Positions 1 to 8,089 are shown, numbered from the stretch's first letter. The stretch: 40,657 bases of DNA from Gammaproteobacteria bacterium 39-13 (GCA_001898235.1 MKTN01000059.1:1-40657); one strand, 5' to 3'. The notes: generated by a model not told the origin, from the sequence alone. A program made the numbers and translations.

Positions 1-77
1 ATTTTTACCAAAAAAATGACTAGCAGCAAGTGATTTTCAACAAATTCTCATTGTTTCAGTAGCAGCAATAACTGATA

Positions 78-137
78 TGGGTGTCCTTTAACTCTTGGTA
101 ACCAAGAGGACATCCATCTTAAGTAAAATGGCTGTCC
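78..137. repeat. Cluster of three TGGRTGTCC-type motifs with an internal palindrome
   Basis: TGGGTGTCC (78-86) and GGACATCCA (108-116) face each other, and between them lies an inverted repeat with 8-base arms around one central base (CTCTTGGT-A-ACCAAGAG, 92-108). A third variant, TGGCTGTCC, is at 129-137. The same core recurs in other gaps of the window. The bases are seen directly; the role is unknown. Positions 1-147 hold no gene that I can support. Confidence 0.6.
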
Positions 138-147
138 TTTTTACATG

Positions 148-612
148 TTACGGAGTTGTTTGTTTAGGGGGAGAGCAATATTTTTCGATATCTTCTTTTG
201 TTTTTTTTATTTCTTCATCTCTTTGTTCTGGCGTTAATAATTCTGTTCCTTGAGAATATTGCATTCTTATTCTTGGTCTTGATTCAATTGCTGCAAGGTG
301 AGTTTGGGCTCGATCACAATTGATAGCGCGTAATCTTTGTTCCTCAGCTTCTTTTTTTGTCTTGTCTTTTGCTGCAGCTTCTTGTTCTTGTGTTTTTTGC
401 AAATCAGATTGAATTTTTTTCATTCGCGCACGCTCTTGTTCTGCCGAGCTAGAAGGTTTCGTCTGTGGTTGAATGGTTGTTACATTAGAATTATCGGGCG
501 GGGTAGAAGAGTAGTGAGTTTCGCCATTTGCATCTTGCCACTTATAAATTGTGGCTTGAGCTGATAAATGGAACCCAAGGCAGAGCGATAAGATGAGCAT
601 TTTATAAGTCAT
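148..612 (-). CDS. Secreted DUF4124-domain protein with a charged coiled-coil region
   Basis: A small exported protein of about 154 residues. It opens with a hydrophobic signal segment (MLILSLCLGFHLSAQA) followed at once by a DUF4124-like motif, YKWQDANGETHYSSTPP, which is the family hallmark. A long Lys/Glu/Gln-rich stretch, probably coiled coil, leads to a short C-terminal part with two Cys. Members of this family are envelope proteins of unknown biochemical role in proteobacteria. The frame is open to 684, but I prefer the ATG at 612: GAGGT lies 8 bases upstream, and the signal peptide then sits at the N-terminus. An ATG at 600 is also possible. The start overlaps the stop region of the upstream DUF3579 gene by 11 bases, so the two genes are probably translationally coupled. 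Confidence 0.75.
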   Translation of the reverse strand: MTYKMLILSLCLGFHLSAQATIYKWQDANGETHYSSTPPDNSNVTTIQPQTKPSSSAEQERARMKKIQSDLQKTQEQEAAAKDKTKKEAEEQRLRAINCDRAQTHLAAIESRPRIRMQYSQGTELLTPEQRDEEIKKTKEDIEKYCSPPKQTTP

Positions 613-919
613 CTTGACGTACCTCTTTCTTTTCGGGAAGCAATTCTTCTTCACCACAGATTTTGAGTTTATTGGATTTAGCAAAATTTAGAATATGTTG
701 GTAGAGCTCAGGGTTGGTTTCTTTCAATTGTGGATCAAGTACAACACAGCGATTCCCTCCTTCATATGAAGGCCTCAGCATGGGGGAATAATAAATACGA
801 TGGTTTTTGAATGTGGATAAATTTCCACTGACTCGTTCTGCCCAATCTGAAGGGCGAAAGGTTTTACCTTCCTCTGTAACCCCATGGATAACAATTTTCG
901 GCTTTTTTTCTTTGCCCAT
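602..919 (-). CDS. DUF3579 family protein
   Basis: A 105-residue cytosolic protein. The N-terminal part (residues 8-35) has the conserved pattern IVIHGVTEEGKTFRPSDWAE, then YYSP and a CVVLDPQL segment near residue 60. This is the layout of the DUF3579 family, found mainly in beta- and gammaproteobacteria and without a known function. The length is usual for the family. No signal peptide or membrane segment is visible. The C-terminus is charged and overlaps the start of the downstream DUF4124 gene, so both are read as one unit. The region just upstream (920-1000) carries two TGGATGTCC motifs and three AGTACAT repeats that could be control sites. Family assignment is from recognised sequence; function is unknown. 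Confidence 0.75.
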   Translation of the reverse strand: MGKEKKPKIVIHGVTEEGKTFRPSDWAERVSGNLSTFKNHRIYYSPMLRPSYEGGNRCVVLDPQLKETNPELYQHILNFAKSNKLKICGEEELLPEKKEVRQDDL

Positions 920-932
920 ACATGGATTCTTT

Positions 933-962
933 TGGATGTCCCTGATATAGCGTTGGATGTCC
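933..962. repeat. Two TGGATGTCC motifs 21 bp apart
   Basis: TGGATGTCC occurs at 933-941 and again at 954-962, a spacing of 21 bases or two helical turns, just upstream of the DUF3579 gene. It is the same core found at 78, 8090-8176 and 33558-33903. Confidence 0.6.
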
Positions 963-964
963 TA

Positions 965-993
965 AGTACATTTAAGTACATACCTCAGTACAT
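965..993. promoter_or_regulatory. Three AGTACAT direct repeats, possible operator
   Basis: AGTACAT begins at 965, 975 and 987. The spacing of 10 and 12 bases places the copies on nearly the same face of the helix, as in many operator arrays. The array lies 46 bases upstream of the DUF3579 start codon and about 165 bases upstream of pssA. The repeats are seen directly; a regulatory role is inference. Confidence 0.35.
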
Positions 994-1156
994 ACACCAA
1001 TATTCAGGGTATACTGCAGTTATCTAATAAATAGTAGTATAACGACTAATTTGCTGCTTCGCACATAAATTGGATATTTAACCAAATAAGTGTATTTTCA
1101 GCGTTACTAAAATTGACTATGATAGGATCCAGTCCTTAGAGAGAGAATTGAATTAA

Positions 1157-1924
1157 ATGATGTCTAAACAAAAGTCTTCAGAGCATGTCGAAGTTCATCG
1201 AAGCAAAGGGATTTATCTCTTACCAAACCTATTTACAACGTCCGGTTTATTTGCTGGATTTTACGCTATTGTTGCAGCAATGCGAGATGATTTCGAAAAA
1301 GCCGCTATTGCAGTGTTTATTGCAATGGTTATGGATGGGCTAGATGGAAGAGTTGCCCGACTGACAAATACTCAAAGCGCATTTGGCGCTGAATATGATA
1401 GTTTGGCAGACATTGTTTCCTTTGGAATTGCTCCCTCATTAGTGGTTTATAGCTGGGGGCTTGCAAGCCTTGGTAAACCAGGTTGGCTTGTTGCCTTTTT
1501 CTTTGCAGCAGCGACAGCATTACGATTAGCTCGCTTTAACTCTCGTATTGGAGTAGAGGATAAACGTTATTTTCAAGGTTTACCTTGTCCTTCTGCCGCG
1601 GGCTTGGTAGCTGGTATGGTTTGGGTGGCCCATGATTATGGTGTGCCAGGGCAAAAGCTTTGGGTTCTAGCTGCTATTGTCACACTTATTACTGGTGCGT
1701 TGATGGTAAGCAGTTTCCGTTATTACAGTTTCAAAGATATTGATTTAAAAGGGCACGTCCCTTTTGTGGCAGTATTGGCCTTTTTAATTATTTTTGTCTG
1801 CGTCTCGATTTATCCGCCATTGGTATTGTTGGTTGGCTTTTCACTTTATGTTTTGTCTGGTCCATTCATGTCTGCTCGACGACGCTATCTAGCATGGCGA
1901 AAATCTAAACGGCACGTAGCATGA
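1157..1924 (+). CDS. pssA: CDP-diacylglycerol--serine O-phosphatidyltransferase
   Basis: An integral membrane enzyme that joins L-serine to CDP-diacylglycerol, giving phosphatidylserine and CMP. This is the committed step to phosphatidylethanolamine. The CDP-alcohol phosphatidyltransferase signature is intact: D63-G64, A67-R68, G77, D81 and D85, where the acidic residues bind the metal and CDP. Several hydrophobic helices follow, and the C-terminus is basic (RRRYLAWRKSKRH). At 255 residues it matches the short, multi-spanning type II PssA rather than the E. coli phospholipase-D-like type. Two ATG codons are adjacent (1157 and 1160); neither has a strong ribosome site, only GAGAG about 12 bases upstream. 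The last four bases overlap the start of the holD-like gene (ATGA), indicating coupling. Confidence 0.9.
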   Translation: MMSKQKSSEHVEVHRSKGIYLLPNLFTTSGLFAGFYAIVAAMRDDFEKAAIAVFIAMVMDGLDGRVARLTNTQSAFGAEYDSLADIVSFGIAPSLVVYSWGLASLGKPGWLVAFFFAAATALRLARFNSRIGVEDKRYFQGLPCPSAAGLVAGMVWVAHDYGVPGQKLWVLAAIVTLITGALMVSSFRYYSFKDIDLKGHVPFVAVLAFLIIFVCVSIYPPLVLLVGFSLYVLSGPFMSARRRYLAWRKSKRHVA

Positions 1925-2373
1925 ATCTAACGCAGCGAAAGCAGTATTGTTTGCAGATCATGGGGATAACGACTTGGCAAATGCGCCAAGCCGTTGAAAG
2001 GGCTGGAGCTAAATACCCCTATTTGCTCATTATTGGCGAGACACTTAATAGCGAAGGCCAACAGCTTGTTAGCAGAATGTTGCAAGCGCTTAGTTGGCCA
2101 TCTGAAGAAACTCGAATTGAAAAACTAGAGGACATCCACCAAGTAACGGCATTTTTTTATCAGAGAATAAGGGAAATTCAACCAGAAAAAATATTGTTAT
2201 ATGGTCATACTCTTAGTCAAAAATTAGTGCGTTTGCCGGCAAATCCCCATGTTTTATCTATCGATGATAGACGGATTTCAATGGGTGTTCTTCCTACAAT
2301 ACAAGAATTATTGAGAGATGTTTCTGCTAAAAAGCGTGCTTGGCAGGTAATGCAAGAGTTAGAGAAGATGTGA
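1921..2373 (+). CDS. holD: DNA polymerase III psi subunit-like protein (HolD)
   Basis: A 150-residue protein that resembles HolD, the psi subunit that links the clamp loader to chi and single-strand binding protein. The N-terminal motif MGITTWQMR (residues 14-22) matches the conserved 'LGIT.W.LR' peptide of HolD, which in E. coli psi contacts the clamp loader. A central strand with LLIIGE and a C-terminal helix (PTIQELLRDVSAKKRAWQVM) match the rest of the fold in order. HolD is poorly conserved, so the call rests on the N-terminal motif and length. It overlaps pssA by four bases and ends at a strong hairpin. The partner gene holC is not found in its usual place between pepA and valS in this window. 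Confidence 0.65.
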   Translation: MNLTQRKQYCLQIMGITTWQMRQAVERAGAKYPYLLIIGETLNSEGQQLVSRMLQALSWPSEETRIEKLEDIHQVTAFFYQRIREIQPEKILLYGHTLSQKLVRLPANPHVLSIDDRRISMGVLPTIQELLRDVSAKKRAWQVMQELEKM

Positions 2374-2378
2374 GAGAA

Positions 2379-2407
2379 CCCCCGTCTCATTCATGCTGAA
2401 ACGGGGG
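2379..2407. terminator. Bidirectional hairpin between convergent genes
   Basis: CCCCCGT (2379-2385) pairs perfectly with ACGGGGG (2401-2407), and the stem can extend inward after one mismatch. It is only 5 bases after the holD-like stop and 10 bases from the end of the convergent RHH gene. The flanking T-tracts are short (TTTT on the minus strand before the stem, AAAAGTTT on the plus strand after it), so its strength is uncertain. Confidence 0.65.
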
Positions 2408-2417
2408 AAAAGTTTAC

Positions 2418-2987
2418 TTACATTTTTACTTCGTTATCGGTTTCGGCTTCTTCGTCATCTACATCTTCATCATCTAAATCGTCCTCGTCTTCATCATCTT
2501 CATCCTCGTCTTCGCCTTTTTCTGCTTCATTTAAAGCGATGTGATAGATGATCATGTTTTGACCGAGTTGGTAAATAATGTCGCCAAAATCAAATCCAGA
2601 GAGTACGACTTGATTTTCTTCCTCTTCTTTAAGAACAAGATCAAGTGTATTTTCAATCTCATCTTCTTCTTCAGAAGAAATGCGCGTGATGAGTTGTTCT
2701 AGAATTTCGATTTGATCTTCTTCTTCTACCGATTCTAATTCATCCATAGCATCTGGATGGAATTTAATCTCAATACCTAGCTCATCTTGCAATTCTGGGA
2801 AATCAACCAATGTTTCGCCATCTTCTATGCGGGCAATCCCTTCAATGGCATTTTCAACAGTGCTGGTTTGTAAGAGATGGTTTAAAGCTAAAAGAACAGC
2901 TTGTTCAGGCGTTTGTTTTAGTTGTGTAGCTATGATGGAAAGCTCAGCAAAAATATCATCTGGAATTGTAAGATTTAAAGTAGCCAT
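2418..2987 (-). CDS. RHH-domain protein with RelE-like core and acidic tail
   Basis: I do not recognise this 189-residue protein as a named gene, but it appears to be modular. Residues 1-40 (MATLNLTIPDDIFAELSIIA, then a second helix) look like a ribbon-helix-helix antitoxin DNA-binding domain. Residues 72-100 (IEIKFHPDAMDELESV, then a helix) and 128-152 (VVLSGFDFGDIIYQLGQNMIIYHI) follow the order of the RelE/ParE toxin fold, including the paired strands usually written 'YRLR.G.YRVIY.I'. The basic catalytic residues of RelE are replaced by acidic or neutral ones. Residues 157-187 are almost wholly Asp/Glu. A fused antitoxin-toxin module that has lost toxicity, or an acidic regulator, would both fit. 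The RHH part is fairly clear; the RelE-like part is an inference from pattern. Confidence 0.5.
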   Translation of the reverse strand: MATLNLTIPDDIFAELSIIATQLKQTPEQAVLLALNHLLQTSTVENAIEGIARIEDGETLVDFPELQDELGIEIKFHPDAMDELESVEEEDQIEILEQLITRISSEEEDEIENTLDLVLKEEEENQVVLSGFDFGDIIYQLGQNMIIYHIALNEAEKGEDEDEDDEDEDDLDDEDVDDEEAETDNEVKM

Positions 2988-3083
2988 CGTATCCTCTTAA
3001 AACTCAAACACCTTGAGACTGTGGGGAAAAAAATTAAACAAGCATATTAGGGGCTTGTGATAAGGCGGTCAACATTTTGCATA

Positions 3084-3108
3084 AGAAAGGGGTATAAAAC
3101 CCCTTTCT
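3084..3108. terminator. Perfect 9-bp hairpin after the DASS transporter gene
   Basis: AGAAAGGGG (3084-3092) pairs exactly with CCCCTTTCT (3100-3108) around a 7-base loop. It begins 3 bases past the stop codon of the minus-strand transporter gene. The T-run lies on the plus-strand side (CTCTTTT), so for the transporter transcript the stem is preceded by A-rich sequence and followed by CTTATG. The position argues for termination or 3' end protection. Confidence 0.6.
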
Positions 3109-3111
3109 CTT

Positions 3112-4578
3112 TTACCAAAAACCGAGAAATTTCCACCAAACCACACCTATCGTCGACCAAATGACGATGTTAATAACACTCGTCAAGAAGCCTATTTTCC
3201 ACCAGTCTTTGATATCAACGTAACCAACTCCATAAAGAAGAGGTGCTGGTGCTAGGCTGTAATGAGTCAATCCACCAAATAAATTACTGAAAAATATCAG
3301 AATAAACACGGCAAGCATGGGGGGAGTACCTAAAGCCAATGCTAATCCTAAAAACGCAGGGTACATAGAGGTAACATGTGCCGTAGAGCTTGCAAAGAAA
3401 TAATGGGAGTAAAAGTAAATTAAAGCAAGCAGAGGAAACGCATATTTCCAGTGAAGCCCTGTGAAATGGCCTTGGACATTTTCAGTGAACCAAGTCAAAA
3501 CACCATAATCTTTGAGAAACCCAGCCAACATAATAAGCACGCAGAACCAAACAAAAGTTTCCCATGCATCATGGATCCTGACGAGTGATTTCCATTCCAA
3601 CACGCCCGTGACGAGTAAAATCGTTAAGCCAATTAAAGCTGCAATAACGACTTCTACGCCTAATTCTTTTCCAAATATCCAGAGTGTAAGCAAGGTGACC
3701 ACGGTCAATGCCATGATCCATTCTCCAAAACGCATTTTGCCAAGGGCTTTTAACTCAGCAGAAGCGATGCTTTGCGCATTTGGGGTTTCCTTTATTTCTG
3801 GTGGATAAATTTTATAAATAAACCAAGGAATAATAATTAAGCTGAGGATCCCGGGTACGATGGCAGCCATGGCCCAATTTGCCCAGGATAACGGGAGGTT
3901 TTCCTTATGGGTCAAACTTTGCAAAATAGGATTTGCGGCCATTGCCGTCATAAACATGGTTGAGGTGATAACGGTGACTTGAAATGCAGTCACAGTTAAA
4001 AAAGCCCCTATTTTGCGGGCAGATTCCGAATGCGGGAAGCTTTTATAAGAAGCCGCTATCCCTTGAAGGATGGGATAAACAATACCTGCTGAACGACCTG
4101 TCACGCTAGGTAAAGCGGGTGCGAGTATCAAATCTGTTACCATTAAACCATAACTTAAGCCTAATGTTTTTCTGCCTAGTAATGCGGTAAAAAAGTAAGC
4201 AATACGTTTATCCAAACCCGTGACGTTAAACCCTTTAGCAATAAACAAAGCGAAGACGACAAGCCAGACTACGTCATTGCTAAAACCAGCAAACGCTTGC
4301 TTCATTGTGATGGTTTTTGTCATCACGGCAACCACAACAGCTATCATCGCAACCGCGCCCATGGGCAATGGCTTTATAATGAGGCCTAAAATAGTGACGA
4401 CGAAAATAATTAAAAGATGCCAGCCTTGTGACGTAATTGCTTCAGGATGGGGGCAAAACCAACCAATCAAGCCCAGTGCGACACAGACAAATAGAGGAAT
4501 AAGATGTAAGCTATGATGATCTTCCTTTGAATGGTGTCCCTTCGGATCCCCTTTAGAATCCTTAGCCGGATTGGTCAT
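3112..4578 (-). CDS. DASS-family anion:sodium symporter (dicarboxylate/2-oxoglutarate type)
   Basis: A 488-residue inner-membrane transporter of the divalent anion:Na+ symporter family, closest in style to the plastid and chlamydial 2-oxoglutarate/malate translocators (SODiT/CitT type). Hydrophobic helices run from about residue 26 to the end. Family-typical segments include FSNDVVWLVVFALFIAKGF near residue 98, ALPSVTGRSAGIVYPI in the first half and FFASSTAHVTSMYPAFL in the second half, the likely substrate and sodium sites. The N-terminus is a His/Asp/Lys-rich cytosolic extension (GHHSKEDHHSLH), which is unusual. The exact substrate cannot be read from sequence. In intracellular bacteria this family often imports host dicarboxylates, which would fit here. 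It stands alone, with TATAAT on the minus strand at 4624-4629 as a possible -10. Confidence 0.85.
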   Translation of the reverse strand: MTNPAKDSKGDPKGHHSKEDHHSLHLIPLFVCVALGLIGWFCPHPEAITSQGWHLLIIFVVTILGLIIKPLPMGAVAMIAVVVAVMTKTITMKQAFAGFSNDVVWLVVFALFIAKGFNVTGLDKRIAYFFTALLGRKTLGLSYGLMVTDLILAPALPSVTGRSAGIVYPILQGIAASYKSFPHSESARKIGAFLTVTAFQVTVITSTMFMTAMAANPILQSLTHKENLPLSWANWAMAAIVPGILSLIIIPWFIYKIYPPEIKETPNAQSIASAELKALGKMRFGEWIMALTVVTLLTLWIFGKELGVEVVIAALIGLTILLVTGVLEWKSLVRIHDAWETFVWFCVLIMLAGFLKDYGVLTWFTENVQGHFTGLHWKYAFPLLALIYFYSHYFFASSTAHVTSMYPAFLGLALALGTPPMLAVFILIFFSNLFGGLTHYSLAPAPLLYGVGYVDIKDWWKIGFLTSVINIVIWSTIGVVWWKFLGFW

Positions 4579-4739
4579 TTACTGCTCCTCTTTAAGTGCT
4601 TATCAACTATTTAGAACTAGCCTATTATAACGGGTGTACACTTTATCATGATTTCGCCACGATCCAAGTAGTTTGCTAGATTTTAGGCAATATGATAGTA
4701 ATGCCATTCTAAATCATTAGGTTGTATTTGAGAGGGTAG

Positions 4740-6320
4740 ATGTCTAGCTTAGAAAGTGAAATAGCTCGACGTCGCACGTTTGCTATTATTTCTCACCCAG
4801 ATGCCGGGAAAACCACGTTAACTGAAAAGCTATTGCTTTTCGGAGGAGCGATTAAGCTTGCTGGTACGGTGAAAGGACGTAAAGCACAACGTCATGCGAC
4901 TTCAGACTGGATGGCACTAGAACAACAGCGGGGAATTTCTGTCACGACTTCTGTGATGCAGTTTCCTTATCGTGATGCTATTATCAATTTGCTAGATACG
5001 CCTGGCCATGAGGACTTCTCAGAAGATACCTATCGCACCTTGACTGCTGTTGATTCTGCCTTAATGGTGATTGATGCGGTAAAAGGGGTTGAGTCGCGTA
5101 CCATCAAATTAATGGAAGTGTGCCGCCTGCGCGATACGCCGATCATTACCTTCATTAATAAGCTTGATCGAGATAGCCGAGATCCCATCGAACTTTTAGA
5201 TGAAGTTGAAAAAATATTAAACATTCAATGTGCACCGATGACTTGGCCCATTGGTATGGGGAAGTTGTTTAAGGGTGTGTACCATCTTTTATTGGATTGC
5301 GTGTTTTTATTTGAGCCTGGAAAAGGGCATGTTGTACAGACACCTGAAACCATCCAAGGTCTTGATAATCCTATATTAGATGAGAAGTGTGGCGACATTA
5401 TTAAAGATTTTCGTGAGCAATTAGAACTCGTGAAAGGAGCAAGCCACGCTTATGATCATCAAGCTTTCTTAGAAGGTAAATTAACACCAGTTTATTTTGG
5501 CTCTGCCTTGAATAACTTTGGTGTCAGCGAAATCTTAGATGCATTAGCAGATTATGCGCCTAAGCCACAATCTCGTCTGACTGAAGAACGAGAGATTTTA
5601 CCGCAGGAAAAGAATTTTAGTGGCTTTGTATTTAAGATCCAGGCCAATATGGATCCTGCTCATCGCGATAGAATTGCCTTCATGCGAGTTTGTTCTGGTA
5701 ACTATCGTAAAGGCATGAAAATGCATCATGTTCGTATTGGACGAGATATACAGATCTCTAATGCATTGACGTTCATGGCCGGTGAGCGCGATCACGTCGA
5801 AGAAGCATGGCCGGGTGATATTATTGGCTTACACAATTATGGCACGATTCAAATCGGAGATACTTTTACTCAAGGGGAAAAACTCAAATTTATTGGGATC
5901 CCTAATTTTGCGCCAGAACTTTTTAGAGCGGTTCGCCCTAAAGATCCTTTAAAGATGAAAGCCTTGCAGAAAGGACTTATTCAGCTTTCTGAGGAAGGAG
6001 CTACACAGATTTTCAGGCCTTTGGATTCTAATCTTATTATCATGGGCGCTGTGGGTGTATTGCAGTTTGATGTTGTAGCTTACCGGTTACAGTATGAATA
6101 TAACGTTGAATGCATCTATGATGAAGTTAGAGTTAATTCAGCAAGATGGGTTTATGGTAAGGACTCAAAGAAACTTTCTGAATTCAAAACCAAACTAAGC
6201 ATGAATCTGGCATTAGATGGTGCTGAGCATCTTGCTTATCTAGCACCAACAAATGTAAATTTAACTATGACCATGGAGCGATGGCCTGAGCTAGAATTTA
6301 AAGAAACGCGAGAACACTAG
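4740..6320 (+). CDS. prfC: Peptide chain release factor 3
   Basis: RF3 is the translational GTPase that removes RF1 or RF2 from the ribosome after peptide release. The 526-residue length is standard. GTPase motifs are clear: the P-loop SHPDAGKTT (18-26), a switch I region with [10 protein letters not shown], the G3 motif [14 protein letters not shown] that distinguishes RF3 from EF-G, and NKLD (G4). Domain II and III sequence continues to the end. Start ATG at 4740 follows GAGAGGGTAG, a good ribosome site. It is transcribed away from the transporter gene upstream. The stop codon overlaps a hairpin at 6309-6326. Confidence 0.96.
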   Translation: MSSLESEIARRRTFAIISHPDAGKTTLTEKLLLFGGAIKLAGTVKGRKAQRHATSDWMALEQQRGISVTTSVMQFPYRDAIINLLDTPGHEDFSEDTYRTLTAVDSALMVIDAVKGVESRTIKLMEVCRLRDTPIITFINKLDRDSRDPIELLDEVEKILNIQCAPMTWPIGMGKLFKGVYHLLLDCVFLFEPGKGHVVQTPETIQGLDNPILDEKCGDIIKDFREQLELVKGASHAYDHQAFLEGKLTPVYFGSALNNFGVSEILDALADYAPKPQSRLTEEREILPQEKNFSGFVFKIQANMDPAHRDRIAFMRVCSGNYRKGMKMHHVRIGRDIQISNALTFMAGERDHVEEAWPGDIIGLHNYGTIQIGDTFTQGEKLKFIGIPNFAPELFRAVRPKDPLKMKALQKGLIQLSEEGATQIFRPLDSNLIIMGAVGVLQFDVVAYRLQYEYNVECIYDEVRVNSARWVYGKDSKKLSEFKTKLSMNLALDGAEHLAYLAPTNVNLTMTMERWPELEFKETREH

Positions 6321-6329
6321 TTCTCGTTT
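6309..6329 (+). terminator. Hairpin overlapping the prfC stop codon
   Basis: CGAGAAC (6309-6315) pairs with GTTCTCG (6320-6326) around the loop ACTA, followed by TTTCGTTCTTG. The TAG stop of prfC lies across the loop and the 3' arm. It looks like a compact intrinsic terminator, though the T-run is broken. Confidence 0.5.
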
Positions 6330-6402
6330 CGTTCTTGTAGCAGGCAGCTCATTTTTTAAGGGTGAGTTAACTTTCATTTAAGCCAAGGAAGGCGAAAAAT
6401 TG

Positions 6403-7257
6403 ATGGATTCAAATGCAATCGTGCCAAGACGATTGCGCTTTCAGATACCTAAAGATCTTCCAAGATATTGGAATGATAACTGTCCTATTAAGACTCACAT
6501 CCTTAATGCTATTGCTATTTTAGCGCCAGCATTTGAACGTTTAGCCATCTCCAGCGTACTTCCTTTCAAAGATAATGCAGGTAACCCTTTGCTTTGTGAG
6601 CAATTAAAAGGGTTTATTGGTCAAGAATCCGCACACGGTGGTGAATTCATTCGCTATAACCAGATCCTTAAGCTCCAAGGCTATGACACTAAAAGATTAG
6701 AGAAAGGGAATTTAAAAAGATTTAAATGGTTATCAGAAAAATTATCGAGCAAGATGCACTTGTCATTAACGCTTGCAGCTGAACATTTAACCGCGATTAT
6801 TTCTGATCTTATCTTGCGTGATAAAACATGGCTACATAATGCAGAACCCTCAACGAGAGCATTATGGCGTTGGCATGCAATTGAAGAAATTGAACATAAA
6901 GCAGTTGTATTTGATCTATATAAGCAAGTGCGTGGAGGATATTTCACTCGCATAGCTGGTATGTGGTTAGTCACTGGTATGTTAGGTGGGCTATTACTCA
7001 ATAACTTTGGGCATTTGGTGATACGTGACAAGCTCATATTCAAACTATCATTTTGGATAAGAACTTTTCAGGTATGTTGGGGGAGAGCAGGTTTTTTGCG
7101 TAAATTAATACTTCCATATTTACGCTATTACCTTCCTTTTTTTCATCCTTGGCATCAAGATAATCATGAATTGATTGTTAAATGGAAGACATTTTTTTAT
7201 CAGACACAATCTTTTGATGATATGGTAAGAATGTTACAACAAGACGCTAGTATTTAA
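6403..7257 (+). CDS. Ferritin-like metal-dependent hydrolase family protein (PF10118 type)
   Basis: A protein of about 284 residues that matches the 'predicted metal-dependent hydrolase' family. Conserved Glu/His pairs are spaced as in a diiron four-helix bundle: FIGQESAHGGEF (about residue 74), LAAEHLTAIISDL (about 126) and WHAIEEIEHKAVVFDLY (about 157). These would hold two metal ions. The reaction is not known for most members; lipid or fatty-acid chemistry has been suggested. An in-frame TTG precedes the ATG by one codon; I chose the ATG at 6403, 10 bases after AAGGAAGG. The IcmL-like gene starts 22 bases after the stop, so the two are probably co-transcribed. That pairing is not one I know from elsewhere. 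Confidence 0.75.
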   Translation: MDSNAIVPRRLRFQIPKDLPRYWNDNCPIKTHILNAIAILAPAFERLAISSVLPFKDNAGNPLLCEQLKGFIGQESAHGGEFIRYNQILKLQGYDTKRLEKGNLKRFKWLSEKLSSKMHLSLTLAAEHLTAIISDLILRDKTWLHNAEPSTRALWRWHAIEEIEHKAVVFDLYKQVRGGYFTRIAGMWLVTGMLGGLLLNNFGHLVIRDKLIFKLSFWIRTFQVCWGRAGFLRKLILPYLRYYLPFFHPWHQDNHELIVKWKTFFYQTQSFDDMVRMLQQDASI

Positions 7258-7279
7258 CCTTTTTGAAAAGGGATAATTT

Positions 7280-8035
7280 ATGCGAAAAATATTGTTATTG
7301 ACAGGGTTATCCCTTATCTCCAGTGGGATATATGCAGAAGATGTTTCGCTGGCAACATTACAGATGCGAATGAAAGAAATTGAGGTTCGACTCAGTTTGC
7401 TTGAGCGTGAAATTAGCGAATTGAAGGAAAGCAAAACTCCCTCTGTGCCGTTGAATCAATCTAATTTACCTTCGCAAGAAGTTCTCAATTGGGCAACAAA
7501 AGGAATTGTGGAAATTTACAGTTATAATTATAAGAATTTCCCTCAAGTCTTAACTGGGATCCGACGTCATTTTACAAATGAAGGTTATGATTCCTATATG
7601 AAGGCATTAGACGAGTCTAAAAATTTAATTGCCGTTCAAGATAAAAAATTAAACGTTTCTGCTGCTGCAGTTGGTAAGGGCAAAGTGATAAAAGAAGGTG
7701 ACACGAATGGAATTTATTCGTGGATAGTACAAATTCCTATTTTGGTCACTTACCAAAGCCCTACAGAAACCATTAATCAGAATTTAAATGTGAATGCCGA
7801 AATTGTGCGGGTAACTGGTACGGAAAGTCCGGTAGGAATTGCATTTCATAGTATTACTGCTTCCTTAGCTTCTGCTACTCCTCAACCTGAAGCAACAACT
7901 CCTTCAACAAACACACAAACACCTGCAGCGTCGACCACCACCACATCTCAACCTAGTGGCACAGCTACTCCAACAACACCTCTTGGAACACCAGGAACCG
8001 CTTCACCTGGAGCAACTGGCGGTGCATCAAAGTAA
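7280..8035 (+). CDS. IcmL/DotI-like protein with signal peptide and PTSA-rich tail
   Basis: A 251-residue exported protein. A signal peptide (MRKILLLTGLSLISSGIYAE) is followed by a predicted coiled coil (residues 25-52, LQMRMKEIEVRLSLLEREIS). Residues 67-190 align in pattern with the periplasmic domain of IcmL/DotI of the Dot/Icm type IVB secretion system: VLNWATKGIVEIYSYNY, FTNEGYDSYMKALDESKNL, LNVSAAAVGKGKV, WIVQIPILVTYQS and an EIVRV strand. True DotI has an N-terminal membrane anchor and a longer transmembrane part; here a cleavable signal plus coiled coil takes that place. Residues 198-251 are Pro/Thr/Ser/Ala/Gly-rich and low complexity. It is probably a stand-alone IcmL-like paralogue rather than the core subunit, since no other dot/icm gene is present in the window. 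Confidence 0.75.
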   Translation: MRKILLLTGLSLISSGIYAEDVSLATLQMRMKEIEVRLSLLEREISELKESKTPSVPLNQSNLPSQEVLNWATKGIVEIYSYNYKNFPQVLTGIRRHFTNEGYDSYMKALDESKNLIAVQDKKLNVSAAAVGKGKVIKEGDTNGIYSWIVQIPILVTYQSPTETINQNLNVNAEIVRVTGTESPVGIAFHSITASLASATPQPEATTPSTNTQTPAASTTTTSQPSGTATPTTPLGTPGTASPGATGGASK

Positions 8036-8038
8036 TAA

Positions 8039-8068
8039 TAGCTCCTTTCCCACAAGGGAGAGGAGCTA
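8039..8068 (+). terminator. Long hairpin after the IcmL-like gene
   Basis: A 13-bp stem with one G-T pair (8039-8051 with 8056-8068) and an ACAA loop starts 3 bases after the stop codon. No T-run follows directly (TGACTTAAAA), so it may serve as a 3' stabiliser or a weak terminator. The core (TCCC-ACAA-GGGA) resembles the hairpins at 13429-13456 and 40461-40620. Confidence 0.6.
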
Positions 8069-8089
8069 TGACTTAAAATGGGCATCTTA

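Noticed and set aside
337-564. Plus-strand Phe/Cys-rich frame opposite the DUF4124 gene
   Set aside because: It is the complement of a Lys/Glu-rich coding region, and the real gene has a signal peptide and family motif.
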